A DNA stretch of 64,000 nt, taken from NCBI RefSeq assembly GCF_020131355.1, contig NZ_JAHLEL010000038.1:620001-684000 (forward strand), written 5' to 3'. The notes beneath the pieces were generated by a model. It was not told the origin of the DNA and made no database searches. It saw nothing but the letters and a program-made list of their open reading frames with translations. Positions 30,589 through 38,772 of the stretch are shown one piece after another. The translations under genes were made by a program, and so were the position numbers. The stretch comes from Pseudonocardia sp. ICBG1293 (lineage in GTDB: Bacteria; Actinomycetota; Actinomycetes; Mycobacteriales; Pseudonocardiaceae). Positions within the stretch are counted from its first letter, which is position 1; each line of letters begins with the position of its first letter.

Positions 30589-31743
30589 TCAGACGGTGGT
30601 GAGCTGCGGCTCGCGGGCGGCGAGCTCCGCCTCCTTCTCGCGGATGATCGGCAGCACGTTCGCGCCGAAGTACTCGACCTCCTCCTGGAAGTGCAGGAAG
30701 CCGAGCAGCAGCAGGTTCGCGCCGCGCCGCTTGTACTCGATGGCGCGGTCGGCGATCTGCTCCGGCGTGCCGATGAGCTGGGTCTTGAAGCCGTCGTTGT
30801 ACTGGACGAGGTCCTCGAAGGAGGAGTCCGCCCACATGCCGCGCTTGTCGCCGGTGGAGTTGCCCGCCTGCTGGACGGCGTAGCGGAAGCCCTCGACGGC
30901 CGGCTTGTTGGCCTTCTCGATGATCTCGCGGAGGGTGTCCCGGGCCTCCTTCTCGCCGTCGCGGGCGATCATGAAGCCGTTCAGGCCGAACCGGACCGGC
31001 TGCAGCCGCTGGGCGGTCTCGGCGTGCCCCAGGACCTCCTCGACCTGCTCGGTGAACCCGTCGTAGTCCTTGCCGTTGGAGAAGTACCAGTCCGCGACGG
31101 TGCCGCCGTTGTACCGGGCCGCGGTGGAGTTGCCGCCCTGGAAGATCTCCGGGTGCGGGCGGCCGGGGACCTCGACCGGGCGCGGCTTGAGGTCGAAGTC
31201 GCGGACCCGGTAGAAGTCGCCGGCGAACTCGGCGCCGCCCTCGGAGGTCCAGATCTCGCGCAGCACCCGGATGAACTCGTTGCTGCGGCGGTAGCGCTCG
31301 TCGTGCTCCAGCCACGGCTGGCCCATCGCGGTGAACTCGGCCTTCAGCCAGCCGGAGACGATGTTGACCGCGAGCCGGCCGTTCGTCAGGTGGTCGGCGG
31401 TGGCGACCCACTTGGCCAGCACCGAGGGCTCCCACAGGCCGGGGTGGACGGCGGCGATCACCTTGAGCCGCTCGGTGGCCAGCCCCAGGGCGAGCGAGAA
31501 CGCGGTGGCCTCGTGCTGGTGGTCGGCGCCGTAGCTGGCCATGTAGCGGATCTGGGAGAGGGCGTAGTCGAAGCCGTTGTTCTCCGCGGTCTGCGCGAGC
31601 TTCTTGTTGTACTCGAAGCCCCAGTCGGTGCGCTGCTCGATGGTGCTGGTGACCAGACCACCGGAGACGTTCGGGACCCAGTACGCGAACTTCAACGGCT
31701 CCTGGATCTGCGCGTTGAGGGTGGTGGCGAGATCGTCGGACAC
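30589..31743 (-). CDS. sfnG: FMNH2-dependent dimethyl sulfone monooxygenase
   Basis: 384 residues, bacterial-luciferase-like TIM barrel: F-A-Y-W-V-P-N-V-S-G-G-L near the start, H-P-G-L-W-E-P at about 100, N-I-V-S-G-W-L-K-A-E-F and Q-G-G-N-S-T-A-A-R characteristic of SfnG. It converts dimethyl sulfone to methanesulfinate with FMNH2 and O2, giving sulfur for growth when sulfate is scarce. A flavin reductase must be supplied from elsewhere. GTG at 31741-31743 with GAGGAG upstream. A 23-codon leader ORF with a near-terminal Cys codon, and a hairpin, precede it and probably couple expression to sulfur amino acid supply. Confidence 0.92.
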   Translation of the reverse strand: MSDDLATTLNAQIQEPLKFAYWVPNVSGGLVTSTIEQRTDWGFEYNKKLAQTAENNGFDYALSQIRYMASYGADHQHEATAFSLALGLATERLKVIAAVHPGLWEPSVLAKWVATADHLTNGRLAVNIVSGWLKAEFTAMGQPWLEHDERYRRSNEFIRVLREIWTSEGGAEFAGDFYRVRDFDLKPRPVEVPGRPHPEIFQGGNSTAARYNGGTVADWYFSNGKDYDGFTEQVEEVLGHAETAQRLQPVRFGLNGFMIARDGEKEARDTLREIIEKANKPAVEGFRYAVQQAGNSTGDKRGMWADSSFEDLVQYNDGFKTQLIGTPEQIADRAIEYKRRGANLLLLGFLHFQEEVEYFGANVLPIIREKEAELAAREPQLTTV

Positions 31744-31780
31744 GGAGGTCTCCTCGTGATCGTCCGCCGGACACGGCGGT

Positions 31781-31802
31781 GCGGGCGCACGGGAGCGCCC
31801 GC
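31781..31802 (-). promoter_or_regulatory. Attenuator-like hairpin between leader ORF and sfnG
   Basis: Read on the minus strand, GCGGGCGC, a 6-nt loop and GCGCCCGC form a perfect 8-bp stem (31781-31788 with 31795-31802), 46 nt downstream of the leader stop and 38 nt before the sfnG start: the position of a transcription or translation attenuator. Confidence 0.5.
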
Positions 31803-31847
31803 CAGGGGGGTGGGAGAAAAGGGAGGAAGCGGACCCGGGACGCGAGG

Positions 31848-31919
31848 TCAGCGACAGGCCTGGCTCACGACGACCTGGTGGTCGACGTGACGGCGACGCG
31901 TCAGCAGGAAGCCCGTCAC
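31848..31919 (-). CDS. 23-residue leader peptide upstream of sfnG (Arg-rich, Ala-Cys-Arg end)
   Basis: Too short for ordinary gene finding. GTG at 31917-31919, GGTGGAG just before it, TGA at 31848. The peptide begins MTGFLLTRRRHVDHQ and ends S-Q-A-C-R. This R-R-H-V-D ... A-C pattern is that of small leader peptides found in front of sulfur assimilation genes in many actinomycetes, where ribosome stalling at the Cys codon is thought to report cysteine shortage. It lies 104 nt before sfnG with a hairpin between. No other role can be read. Confidence 0.7.
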   Translation of the reverse strand: MTGFLLTRRRHVDHQVVVSQACR

Positions 31920-31970
31920 GTCTCCACCGAACCTGCGGGTCCGGTTGTTGTCAACCGGAGGCGCGGGAGA

Positions 31971-33686
31971 TCACGCGCGGAAGAGGTCGCCGTGCTGGGC
32001 ACGCAGCCGGTACTTCAGCACCTTCCCGCCGACGGTCTCCGGCAGGGTGTCCACCACCAGTACGGCCTTGGGGGTCTCGAAGCCCGCCAGTCGCTCGCGG
32101 CAGTGCGCGACGACCTCGTCCGGGTCGGGGGTCGCGCCGGGGACCGGGACGACGACGGCGGTGACGGCCTCGCCCCAGTGCTCGTGCGGCAGCCCGATCA
32201 CCGCGGCCCGCGCGACGGCGGGGTGGGTGTGCAGCACCGCCTCCACCCGCATCGACGAGACGTTCTCCCCGCCCGACTTCACGATGTCCTTGTAACGGTC
32301 GACCATGACCCGGAGGCCGTCGCCGTCGACGAGCGCGGAGTCCCCGGAGTGGAACCAGCCGCCGCGGAACGCCTCGCGGGTGGCGTCCGGGTCGCGGTAG
32401 TAGCCGGCGGTCATGACCGGCGAGCGGTACACCGCCTCGCCCGGCTCGCCGCGCACCGGCGCGCCGAGCTCGTCGACGACGTCGGAGGCGAGCAGCCCGC
32501 TGGGCACGCCGACGTAGTTGACCGCGGGCGCGGTGCCGGCGTGCGTCCGCGGCCAGCGGCTCGGCCAGAACCGGTGGCAGGCGATGGCCTCGGTCTGCCC
32601 GAAGATCCCGAGCGTGACCATGCCGGGCGCGCAGCGGCGCTCCAGGCGCCCGAGCAGGCCGGGCGACAGCGCACCCCAGCCGTAGACCAGCGTGGTCAGC
32701 GACGACCAGTCCTGCTCCGGCGCGCCGTCGAGGGTGTCGGCGAGCAGGCCGACGAACTGCGGCGACCCGGCCCACAGCGCGGTGACCCGGTGCCGGGTGA
32801 CGGCCGCGGCGACGTCGGCGGGCACCGGGCGCCGGCCGAGCACCACCGAACCCCCCGCTAGCAGCGCCGCGTTCGGGAAGATGACGTCGCCGACGTGGTA
32901 GACCACCGGCAGGAAGGTGGCGAGCACCAGATCGGTCTCGTGGCGCAGCCCGCGCGAGAGCGACAGCGCGAAGTTCAGCCCGGCGGTCTGGGCGTACTGG
33001 TGGGAGATCATCACGGCCTTGGGCAGCGCCGTGGTGCCCGAGGTGAACAGCAGCTCGTACACGTCGTCGCCGTGCACCGCGACGTCCGGTTCGGTGTCCG
33101 GCCGGCCCGCGACCAGCTCGGTGAACGACGGTGAGCCCGCGACCGGACCGCCGCCGATGGTGATCGTGGCGCCGACGGCGAGCCCGCGGTCGTCGAACAC
33201 GCCCTGCACCCGCGGCCACAGCTCGGCGTCGACGACGGCGAACCGGGGCTCCACCCGGTCGACCAGCGCGCCGACGACGTCCGGGGCGAGCCCCGGGTTC
33301 ACCGGCGCGGCGACCATCCCGGCCTTCGCGATCCCGATCTTCGCCAGGTACGCCTCGACCGAGTTCTCGCAGACCAGCAGCACCCGGTCGCCCGGCTCCA
33401 GCCCCGCGTCGAGCAGCGCGTGGGCGAACCGGTTCGCGGTGGCGTCCCCGGCCCGGGCGGTCACGGCGGCGAAGCGCTCGTCGGCGCAGGCCCCCGGCGC
33501 GGCGGTGAGCACCACCTGGTCCGGGCGGCTCCAGGTCAGCCGTTCCAGGACGTCGCCTGCGGAGGTCCGCTCCCAGCGGTGCACCGCGCGGCGCCCGCGC
33601 AGGGTGGTCACATCGATCTCCTCCGGGGCGGGGAGCGCGGTGCCGTGGGCGCGGTGCGGGAGACCCGCCGGGATCGTCTCGGTCAT
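31971..33686 (-). CDS. AMP-forming acyl-CoA synthetase
   Basis: 571 residues, ANL superfamily. P-loop L-L-F-T-S-G-T-T-A-L-P-K near 230, Y-G-W-G-A, G-Q-T-E-A-I-A-C, H-S-G-D-S-A near 460 and the hinge D-R-Y-K-D-I-V-K-S-G-G-E-N-V-S-S are all present. The C-terminal catalytic Lys is in G-G-K-V-L-K-Y. Substrate unknown; context suggests the same pathway as the operon at 34-44 kb. The ATG at 33684-33686 has AAGGAG upstream. It lies 75 bp downstream of the TetR gene on the same strand and may share its control. Confidence 0.88.
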   Translation of the reverse strand: MTETIPAGLPHRAHGTALPAPEEIDVTTLRGRRAVHRWERTSAGDVLERLTWSRPDQVVLTAAPGACADERFAAVTARAGDATANRFAHALLDAGLEPGDRVLLVCENSVEAYLAKIGIAKAGMVAAPVNPGLAPDVVGALVDRVEPRFAVVDAELWPRVQGVFDDRGLAVGATITIGGGPVAGSPSFTELVAGRPDTEPDVAVHGDDVYELLFTSGTTALPKAVMISHQYAQTAGLNFALSLSRGLRHETDLVLATFLPVVYHVGDVIFPNAALLAGGSVVLGRRPVPADVAAAVTRHRVTALWAGSPQFVGLLADTLDGAPEQDWSSLTTLVYGWGALSPGLLGRLERRCAPGMVTLGIFGQTEAIACHRFWPSRWPRTHAGTAPAVNYVGVPSGLLASDVVDELGAPVRGEPGEAVYRSPVMTAGYYRDPDATREAFRGGWFHSGDSALVDGDGLRVMVDRYKDIVKSGGENVSSMRVEAVLHTHPAVARAAVIGLPHEHWGEAVTAVVVPVPGATPDPDEVVAHCRERLAGFETPKAVLVVDTLPETVGGKVLKYRLRAQHGDLFRA

Positions 33687-33761
33687 GCCGCCGGCTCCTT
33701 CGCCGTGGGAGGGACGGCCGCCACTATGGCGTGACGCGTGCCACTCCCACAAGGCCCGGCG

Positions 33762-34376
33762 TCACTGCTCGTTCACTTCTGCGGCGTCGACGCCGAGCAG
33801 CCCGTGGGCGAGCCCGGCCAGCAGCGCGGAGAGCCGGTCCGGGTCGAGGCCGCTGCGGAAGAACAGCGTCGACTGGATCGCGCCGACGCAGGCGTGCACC
33901 AGCACGCGCAGCTCGCCGTCGGCGAGGTCCGGGCGCAGCGGGGCCAGCACGTGCACCCAGTCCTCGACGTGGTGGCGCTGGCGGCGGCGGAGCGCGCGAC
34001 GCGCGTCCTCGGGCAGCGTGTGCGCCTCGCCGTAGTAGACGGCGAACTCGGCGCGGTTCCCGACGACCAGCCGGATATGGTCCCTGACCAGGGTCGTCAG
34101 CGTCTCACGGTCGGACCCGCCGGCCCGTAGGGCGGTCTCGGCGGCGGACTCCAGACGCCCCATCCCGCGGTCGAGCAGGGCGAGCAGCAGCGCCTCCTTG
34201 GACGGGAAGTGGCGGTAGATGCCGGACCCGACGATGCCCGCCTCGGCGCCGATCTCGGCCATCCCGACGGTGTGGAAGCCGCGGCCCGCCGCCAGCCGCG
34301 TGGCGGCGGCGAGGATCCGCTCCGCCCGCTCGGGGTCGCGGCGGCGCGGGGTCGTCGAGGGAGATGCGGCTGGCAT
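33762..34376 (-). CDS. TetR-family transcriptional regulator
   Basis: 204 residues. The HTH is at about 15-60 (I-L-A-A-A-T-R-L-A-A-G-R-G-F, then A-G-I-V-G-S-G-I-Y-R-H-F-P-S-K). The rest is the helical ligand-binding/dimer domain typical of fatty-acid or acyl-CoA-responsive repressors such as the KstR/FadR-like group. It is divergent from the seven-gene catabolic operon with 67 bp between starts, and the operator-like palindrome there makes it that operon's probable local repressor. The ATG at 34374-34376 was chosen because the preceding frame has no family similarity. Confidence 0.87.
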   Translation of the reverse strand: MPAASPSTTPRRRDPERAERILAAATRLAAGRGFHTVGMAEIGAEAGIVGSGIYRHFPSKEALLLALLDRGMGRLESAAETALRAGGSDRETLTTLVRDHIRLVVGNRAEFAVYYGEAHTLPEDARRALRRRQRHHVEDWVHVLAPLRPDLADGELRVLVHACVGAIQSTLFFRSGLDPDRLSALLAGLAHGLLGVDAAEVNEQ

Positions 34377-34414
34377 CTGGTCAGCATGGCAGCCGCGCGG
34401 TACGGTCCGCCACA

Positions 34415-34432
34415 AGTGAACCACGAATCACT
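34415..34432. promoter_or_regulatory. Operator-like inverted repeat before the catabolic operon
   Basis: AGTGA at 34415-34419 and TCACT at 34428-34432, 8 nt apart, lie in the 67-bp divergent space just upstream of the AGGAG of the acyl-CoA dehydrogenase gene. Length and symmetry suit a TetR dimer, but the arms are short. Confidence 0.45.
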
Positions 34433-34443
34433 CAGGAGTCGGC

Positions 34444-35595
34444 GTGGACTTCCAGGAGACCGACGAGGAACGCGATCTGCGGTCCGCCGTCGCGGCCATC
34501 GCGGGAAAGTTCGGCAGCGAGTACTACCTGCGCTGCGCCCGGGAGGGCCGGCACACCCACGAGCTGTGGTCGGCGATGGGCGAGGCCGGTTTCCTCGGCG
34601 TCAACGTCGCCGAGGAGCACGGCGGCGGGGGCGGCGGGCTCGTCGAGCTGTCGCTGGTCTGCGAGGAGGCCGCGGCCCAGGGGGCCCCACTGCTGCTGGT
34701 GCTGGTCTCGGCGGCGATCTCGGCCGAGGTGATCGGCGAGTTCGGCTCCGACGAGCTGCGCCGGCGCTGGCTGCCCGGTCTCGCCGACGGCTCGACCAAG
34801 GTGGTCTTCGCGATCACCGAGCCCGACGCCGGGTCCAACACCCACCGGATGGCGACGCACGCCGCCCGCGACGGCGACGACTGGGTGCTCAACGGGACCA
34901 AGCACTACATCTCCGGCACCGACGACGCCGAGGCCGTGCTCGTCGTCGCCCGCACCGGGCGCAACCCCGACGGGCGTGCGCAGCTGAGCCTGTTCGTGGT
35001 GCCCGTCGACTCGCCGGGCCTGACCCGCACCCCGCTGCCGGTCGACCTCATCGCGCCGGACAAGCAGCACGTCCTGCACTTCGACGACGTCCGCGTCCCG
35101 GCCGGGAACCTCGTCGGGCAGGAGGGCGACGGCTTCCGCCAGGTCTTCCGCGGGCTCAACCCCGAGCGCATCACCGGCGCCGCGCTGGGCGTCGGCGTCG
35201 CCCGGTTCGCACTCGCCAGGGCCGCCGAGTACGCCCGCACCCGCCAGGTCTGGGACGTCCCGATCGGCGCGCACCAGGGCGTCTCGCACCCGCTGGCCCG
35301 GGCCCGGATCGAGACCGAGCTCGCCGCGCTCATGACCCGCAAGGCCGCCTGGCTGCACGACCGCGGGCTGCCCGCGGGCGAGGAGTCCAACATGGCCAAG
35401 TACGCCGCCGCCGAGGCCGCGACCCACGCCGTCGAGGCCGCCATGCAGACCCACGGCGGCAACGGCCTGGCCAGCGAGTACGGCCTCATCCCGTACTGGG
35501 GGATGGCCCGGCTCATGCAGGTCGCCCCGGTGAACCGGGAGATGATCCTCAACCACGTCGCCCAGCACGGGCTCGGCCTGCCGCGGTCGTACTGA
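34444..35595 (+). CDS. Acyl-CoA dehydrogenase
   Basis: 383 residues, standard ACAD: an N-terminal helical domain, then F-A-I-T-E-P-D-A-G-S-N near 123-133 (flavin and substrate loop), G-T-K-H-Y-I-S-G, and C-terminal T-H-G-G-N-G-L-A-S-E-Y carrying conserved FAD contacts. It would introduce the 2,3-double bond into an acyl-CoA, first step of the pathway encoded by the operon. The GTG at 34444 has AGGAG 6 nt upstream. The stop overlaps the next start by one base (TGATG). Confidence 0.92.
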   Translation: MDFQETDEERDLRSAVAAIAGKFGSEYYLRCAREGRHTHELWSAMGEAGFLGVNVAEEHGGGGGGLVELSLVCEEAAAQGAPLLLVLVSAAISAEVIGEFGSDELRRRWLPGLADGSTKVVFAITEPDAGSNTHRMATHAARDGDDWVLNGTKHYISGTDDAEAVLVVARTGRNPDGRAQLSLFVVPVDSPGLTRTPLPVDLIAPDKQHVLHFDDVRVPAGNLVGQEGDGFRQVFRGLNPERITGAALGVGVARFALARAAEYARTRQVWDVPIGAHQGVSHPLARARIETELAALMTRKAAWLHDRGLPAGEESNMAKYAAAEAATHAVEAAMQTHGGNGLASEYGLIPYWGMARLMQVAPVNREMILNHVAQHGLGLPRSY

Positions 35596-37163
35596 TGGGC
35601 GAGCTGGAGCGCAACCTCATCGGCCGGGTGAACGTCGCGGACGCGCTCACCCGCAGCGCGGCGGCGCGGCCGGCACAGGTCGCCGTCGTCGACGGCGACC
35701 GGTCCTTCACCTACGCCGGTCTCGACGCCTGGGTGTCCCGGCTCGCCCGCGGCCTCGCCGCCCGCGGGTACGCCCGCGGCGACGCGCTGGCGCTCGCCTC
35801 CGGCAACAGCGCGGAGTTCCTCGCCGTCTACTACGCGTGCGCCCGCCTCGGCCTGGTCTGCGTGCCGGTCAACCTGGGCTGGCGGCCCGACGAGGTCGCC
35901 TACGTGCTCGGTCACTCCCGGGCCCGCGGCATCGTCGTCGAGTCCCAGCTGGTGGCGGCACTCGCCCCGGCGTGGGCACGGGTGCCCGCGGTCACGGACG
36001 TGTTCGTCGCCCCGGGGACCGGCGGCCCGGTGGGCTCCGCGACCCCGCTCGCGGAGCTGGAGACCGACGGCGGCCCGGTCGAGGTGCTCGTGGAGGACCG
36101 TGACCCGCTGTCCTACCTCTACACCTCGGGGACGACGTCGTTCCCCAAGGGCGTCGCGACCTCGCACCTCGCGGTCACGATGGAGTCGTTCTCGGCGGCC
36201 CTGGACTCCGGCTGGAGCGCCGCGGACCGGTTCCTCGCGATGATGCCGATGTTCCACACCGCGCAGCTCAACGCGTTCTGCACGCCCGCGGTCCTGGTCG
36301 GCGCGACGATCCACGTGGCGCGCGGGTTCGAGCCCTCCGCGTTCCTGGACACCGTCGAGCGCGAACGGATCACCCAGGTCTTCGGGCTGCCGATGATGTA
36401 CCGGGGCGCGCTGGAGCACCCGTCGTTCGCCGGGCGGGACCTGTCGTCGCTGCGGCGCGCGGTCTACGCGATGGCGCCGATGCCCGAGCCGCTCATCCGG
36501 GCGTGTCTGGACGGCTTCGGCTGCGACTTCGCGCTGCTGTTCGGGCAGACCGAGATGAGCCCGTGCACCACGCTGTTCCGCCCCGAGCACCAGCTCAGCC
36601 ACATCGGTGCGGTCGGCACCCCGATCACCGGCGTGCAGGTCGCGATCATGGACGACGACGGGGCGCTGCTCGGGCCGGGTGAGCAGGGCGAGATCGTCTA
36701 CCGCGGGCCGTCCACCATGAACGGCTACCTCGACGACGAGGCGGCCACCGCCGAGGCCTTCCGGCACGGCTGGTTCCACTCCGGGGACATCGGGTCCTTC
36801 GGCGAGGACGGCGTGCTGTGGTTCGCCGACCGGTCCAAGGACGTGATCAAGACCGGCGGGGAGAACGTCGCGTCCCTGGAGGTCGAGCGCGCGGTCTACA
36901 CGGCCGCGCCCCAGGTCGCCGAGGTGGTCGTCGTCGGGCTGCCGCACGAGCGGTGGAGCGAGGCCATCACCGCCGTCGTCGTGCCCCGGCCGGGCGCCAC
37001 CGTCGACCCGGACGCACTGCTCGCGGCGTTGAGGGGCCACCTCGACGGCTACAAGGTGCCGAAGTCGGTGATCGTCGTCGACGAGCTGCCGCGCACCTCC
37101 ACCGGCAAGATCCGCAAGAACGTCGTGCGCGAGGCGCACACCGGCCACTACGGGGGGCGCTGA
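35595..37163 (+). CDS. AMP-forming acyl-CoA synthetase
   Basis: 522 residues, ANL superfamily: L-Y-T-S-G-T-T-S-F-P-K near 175-185, F-G-Q-T-E-M-S, H-S-G-D-I-G and D-R-S-K-D-V-I-K-T-G-G-E-N-V-A, with the catalytic Lys in S-T-G-K-I-R-K. It activates the free acid that the preceding dehydrogenase and following carboxylase then process. Translationally coupled at both ends (1-nt overlaps). Substrate unknown; medium-chain branched or isoprenoid acids fit the operon. Confidence 0.9.
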   Translation: MGELERNLIGRVNVADALTRSAAARPAQVAVVDGDRSFTYAGLDAWVSRLARGLAARGYARGDALALASGNSAEFLAVYYACARLGLVCVPVNLGWRPDEVAYVLGHSRARGIVVESQLVAALAPAWARVPAVTDVFVAPGTGGPVGSATPLAELETDGGPVEVLVEDRDPLSYLYTSGTTSFPKGVATSHLAVTMESFSAALDSGWSAADRFLAMMPMFHTAQLNAFCTPAVLVGATIHVARGFEPSAFLDTVERERITQVFGLPMMYRGALEHPSFAGRDLSSLRRAVYAMAPMPEPLIRACLDGFGCDFALLFGQTEMSPCTTLFRPEHQLSHIGAVGTPITGVQVAIMDDDGALLGPGEQGEIVYRGPSTMNGYLDDEAATAEAFRHGWFHSGDIGSFGEDGVLWFADRSKDVIKTGGENVASLEVERAVYTAAPQVAEVVVVGLPHERWSEAITAVVVPRPGATVDPDALLAALRGHLDGYKVPKSVIVVDELPRTSTGKIRKNVVREAHTGHYGGR

Positions 37164-38761
37164 TGCCGGTCCTGCGTTCCACCCTCGACACCGCCTCCGA
37201 GGCCTACGCCCGCAACCGGGCCGTGCAGCTCGACGCGATCGCCGCGCTGGACGCGGAGCTGGAGAAGGTCGTCGCCGGCGGCGGCGAGCGCTACCTGGCG
37301 CGCCACCGCGACCGCGGCAAGCTCCCGGTCCGCGAGCGCCTGGAGCTGCTGCTCGACCCGGACTCGCCGTTCCTGGAGCTGTCCGCGCTCGCCGCGTGGG
37401 GCACCGGGTTCACCGTCGGCGCGTCCATCCTCACCGGCATCGGGGTCGTCTCCGGCGTCGAGGTCGTGGTGATCGGGCACGACCCGACCGTGCGCGGCGG
37501 CGCCATGAACCCGTACTCGCTGCGCAAGACGCTGCGCGCCCTGGAGATCGCCCGGGTCAACCGGCTGCCGGTGGTCAACCTGGTCGAGTCCGGCGGCGCG
37601 GACCTGCCCACCCAGGCCGAGCTGTTCGTCCCGGCCGGGCGGATCTTCCACGAGCTCACCGAGCTGTCCTCGCTGGGGATCCCGACGGTCGCGCTGGTGT
37701 TCGGCAACTCCACCGCGGGCGGCGCGTACGTGCCGGGCATGTGCGACCACGCCGTGCTGGTCGACCGGGGCGCGAAGGTGTTCCTCGGCGGGCCGCCGCT
37801 GGTGAAGATGGCCACCGGCGAGGACGCCGATGACGAGTCGCTCGGCGGCGCCGAGATGCACTCCCGGGTCTCGGGGCTGAGCGACCACTTCGCCGTCGAC
37901 GAGCCGGACGCGATCCGGATCGGCCGCGAGATCGTCGCCCGGTTCAACTGGCGCAAGCTCGGGCCCGCGCCGTCGGCGGCACCCGCCGACCCGCTCCACG
38001 ACCCCGAGGAGATCCTCGGGCTGCTGCCGCCGGAGTCGAAGATCCCGTTCGACCCGCGCGAGGTGCTCGCCCGCACCGTCGACGGCTCGGAGTTCGACGA
38101 GTACAAGCCCCTCTACGGCACGAGCCTGGTCACCGGCTGGGCGCGGGTCCACGGCTACCCGGTCGGGGTGCTCGCGAACCACCGCGGCGTGCTGTTCAGC
38201 GAGGAGGCGAAGAAGGCCACCGAGTTCATCCTGCTCGCCAACCAGACCGACACCCCGCTGGTGTTCCTGCAGAACACCACCGGCTACATGGTGGGTGCGG
38301 ACTACGAGCAGGGCGGCATCATCAAGGACGGCACGAAGATGATCAACGCCGTCACCAACTCGACGGTGCCGCACCTGACGGTCAACATGGCCTCGTCGTT
38401 CGGGGCCGGGAACTACGGCATGTCCGGGCGCGCCTACGACCCGCGGCTGATGTTCGCCTGGCCGAGCGCGAAGCTCGCGGTGATGGGTGCCGCCCAGCTC
38501 GCCGGGGTCATGTCGATCGTCGGGCGGGCCTCCGCGCAGAGCCAGGGCAGGCCCTACGACGAGGCGGCCGACGCCGAGCGGACCGCGGCGATCGAGGCCC
38601 AGATCGAGGCCGAGTCGCACGCGTTCCACATCACTGCGCGGCTCTACGACGACGGCATCGTCGACCCCCGCGACACCCGCACCGTGCTGGGGATGTCCCT
38701 GTCGGCGGTGCACAACCAACGGGTCGAGGGGCGCCGGGGCTTCGGCGTCTTCCGGATGTGA
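37163..38761 (+). CDS. Acyl-CoA carboxylase beta subunit (methylcrotonyl/geranyl-CoA carboxylase type)
   Basis: 532 residues, complete carboxyltransferase: L-V-E-S-G-G-A-D-L-P near 143, G-N-S-T-A-G-G-A-Y-V-P-G-M in the N-terminal crotonase half, and F-L-Q-N-T-T-G-Y-M-V-G, A-S-S-F-G-A-G-N-Y-G-M-S-G-R-A-Y in the C-terminal half. The F-L-Q-N-T-T-G-(Y/F)-M-V-G form is characteristic of methylcrotonyl- and geranyl-CoA carboxylases rather than propionyl-CoA carboxylase. It transfers carboxyl from biotin on the next gene's product to the gamma-methyl of a 3-methyl-enoyl-CoA. Start overlaps the previous stop by 1 nt. Confidence 0.9.
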   Translation: MPVLRSTLDTASEAYARNRAVQLDAIAALDAELEKVVAGGGERYLARHRDRGKLPVRERLELLLDPDSPFLELSALAAWGTGFTVGASILTGIGVVSGVEVVVIGHDPTVRGGAMNPYSLRKTLRALEIARVNRLPVVNLVESGGADLPTQAELFVPAGRIFHELTELSSLGIPTVALVFGNSTAGGAYVPGMCDHAVLVDRGAKVFLGGPPLVKMATGEDADDESLGGAEMHSRVSGLSDHFAVDEPDAIRIGREIVARFNWRKLGPAPSAAPADPLHDPEEILGLLPPESKIPFDPREVLARTVDGSEFDEYKPLYGTSLVTGWARVHGYPVGVLANHRGVLFSEEAKKATEFILLANQTDTPLVFLQNTTGYMVGADYEQGGIIKDGTKMINAVTNSTVPHLTVNMASSFGAGNYGMSGRAYDPRLMFAWPSAKLAVMGAAQLAGVMSIVGRASAQSQGRPYDEAADAERTAAIEAQIEAESHAFHITARLYDDGIVDPRDTRTVLGMSLSAVHNQRVEGRRGFGVFRM

Positions 38762-38772
38762 CGGGAAGCGGA

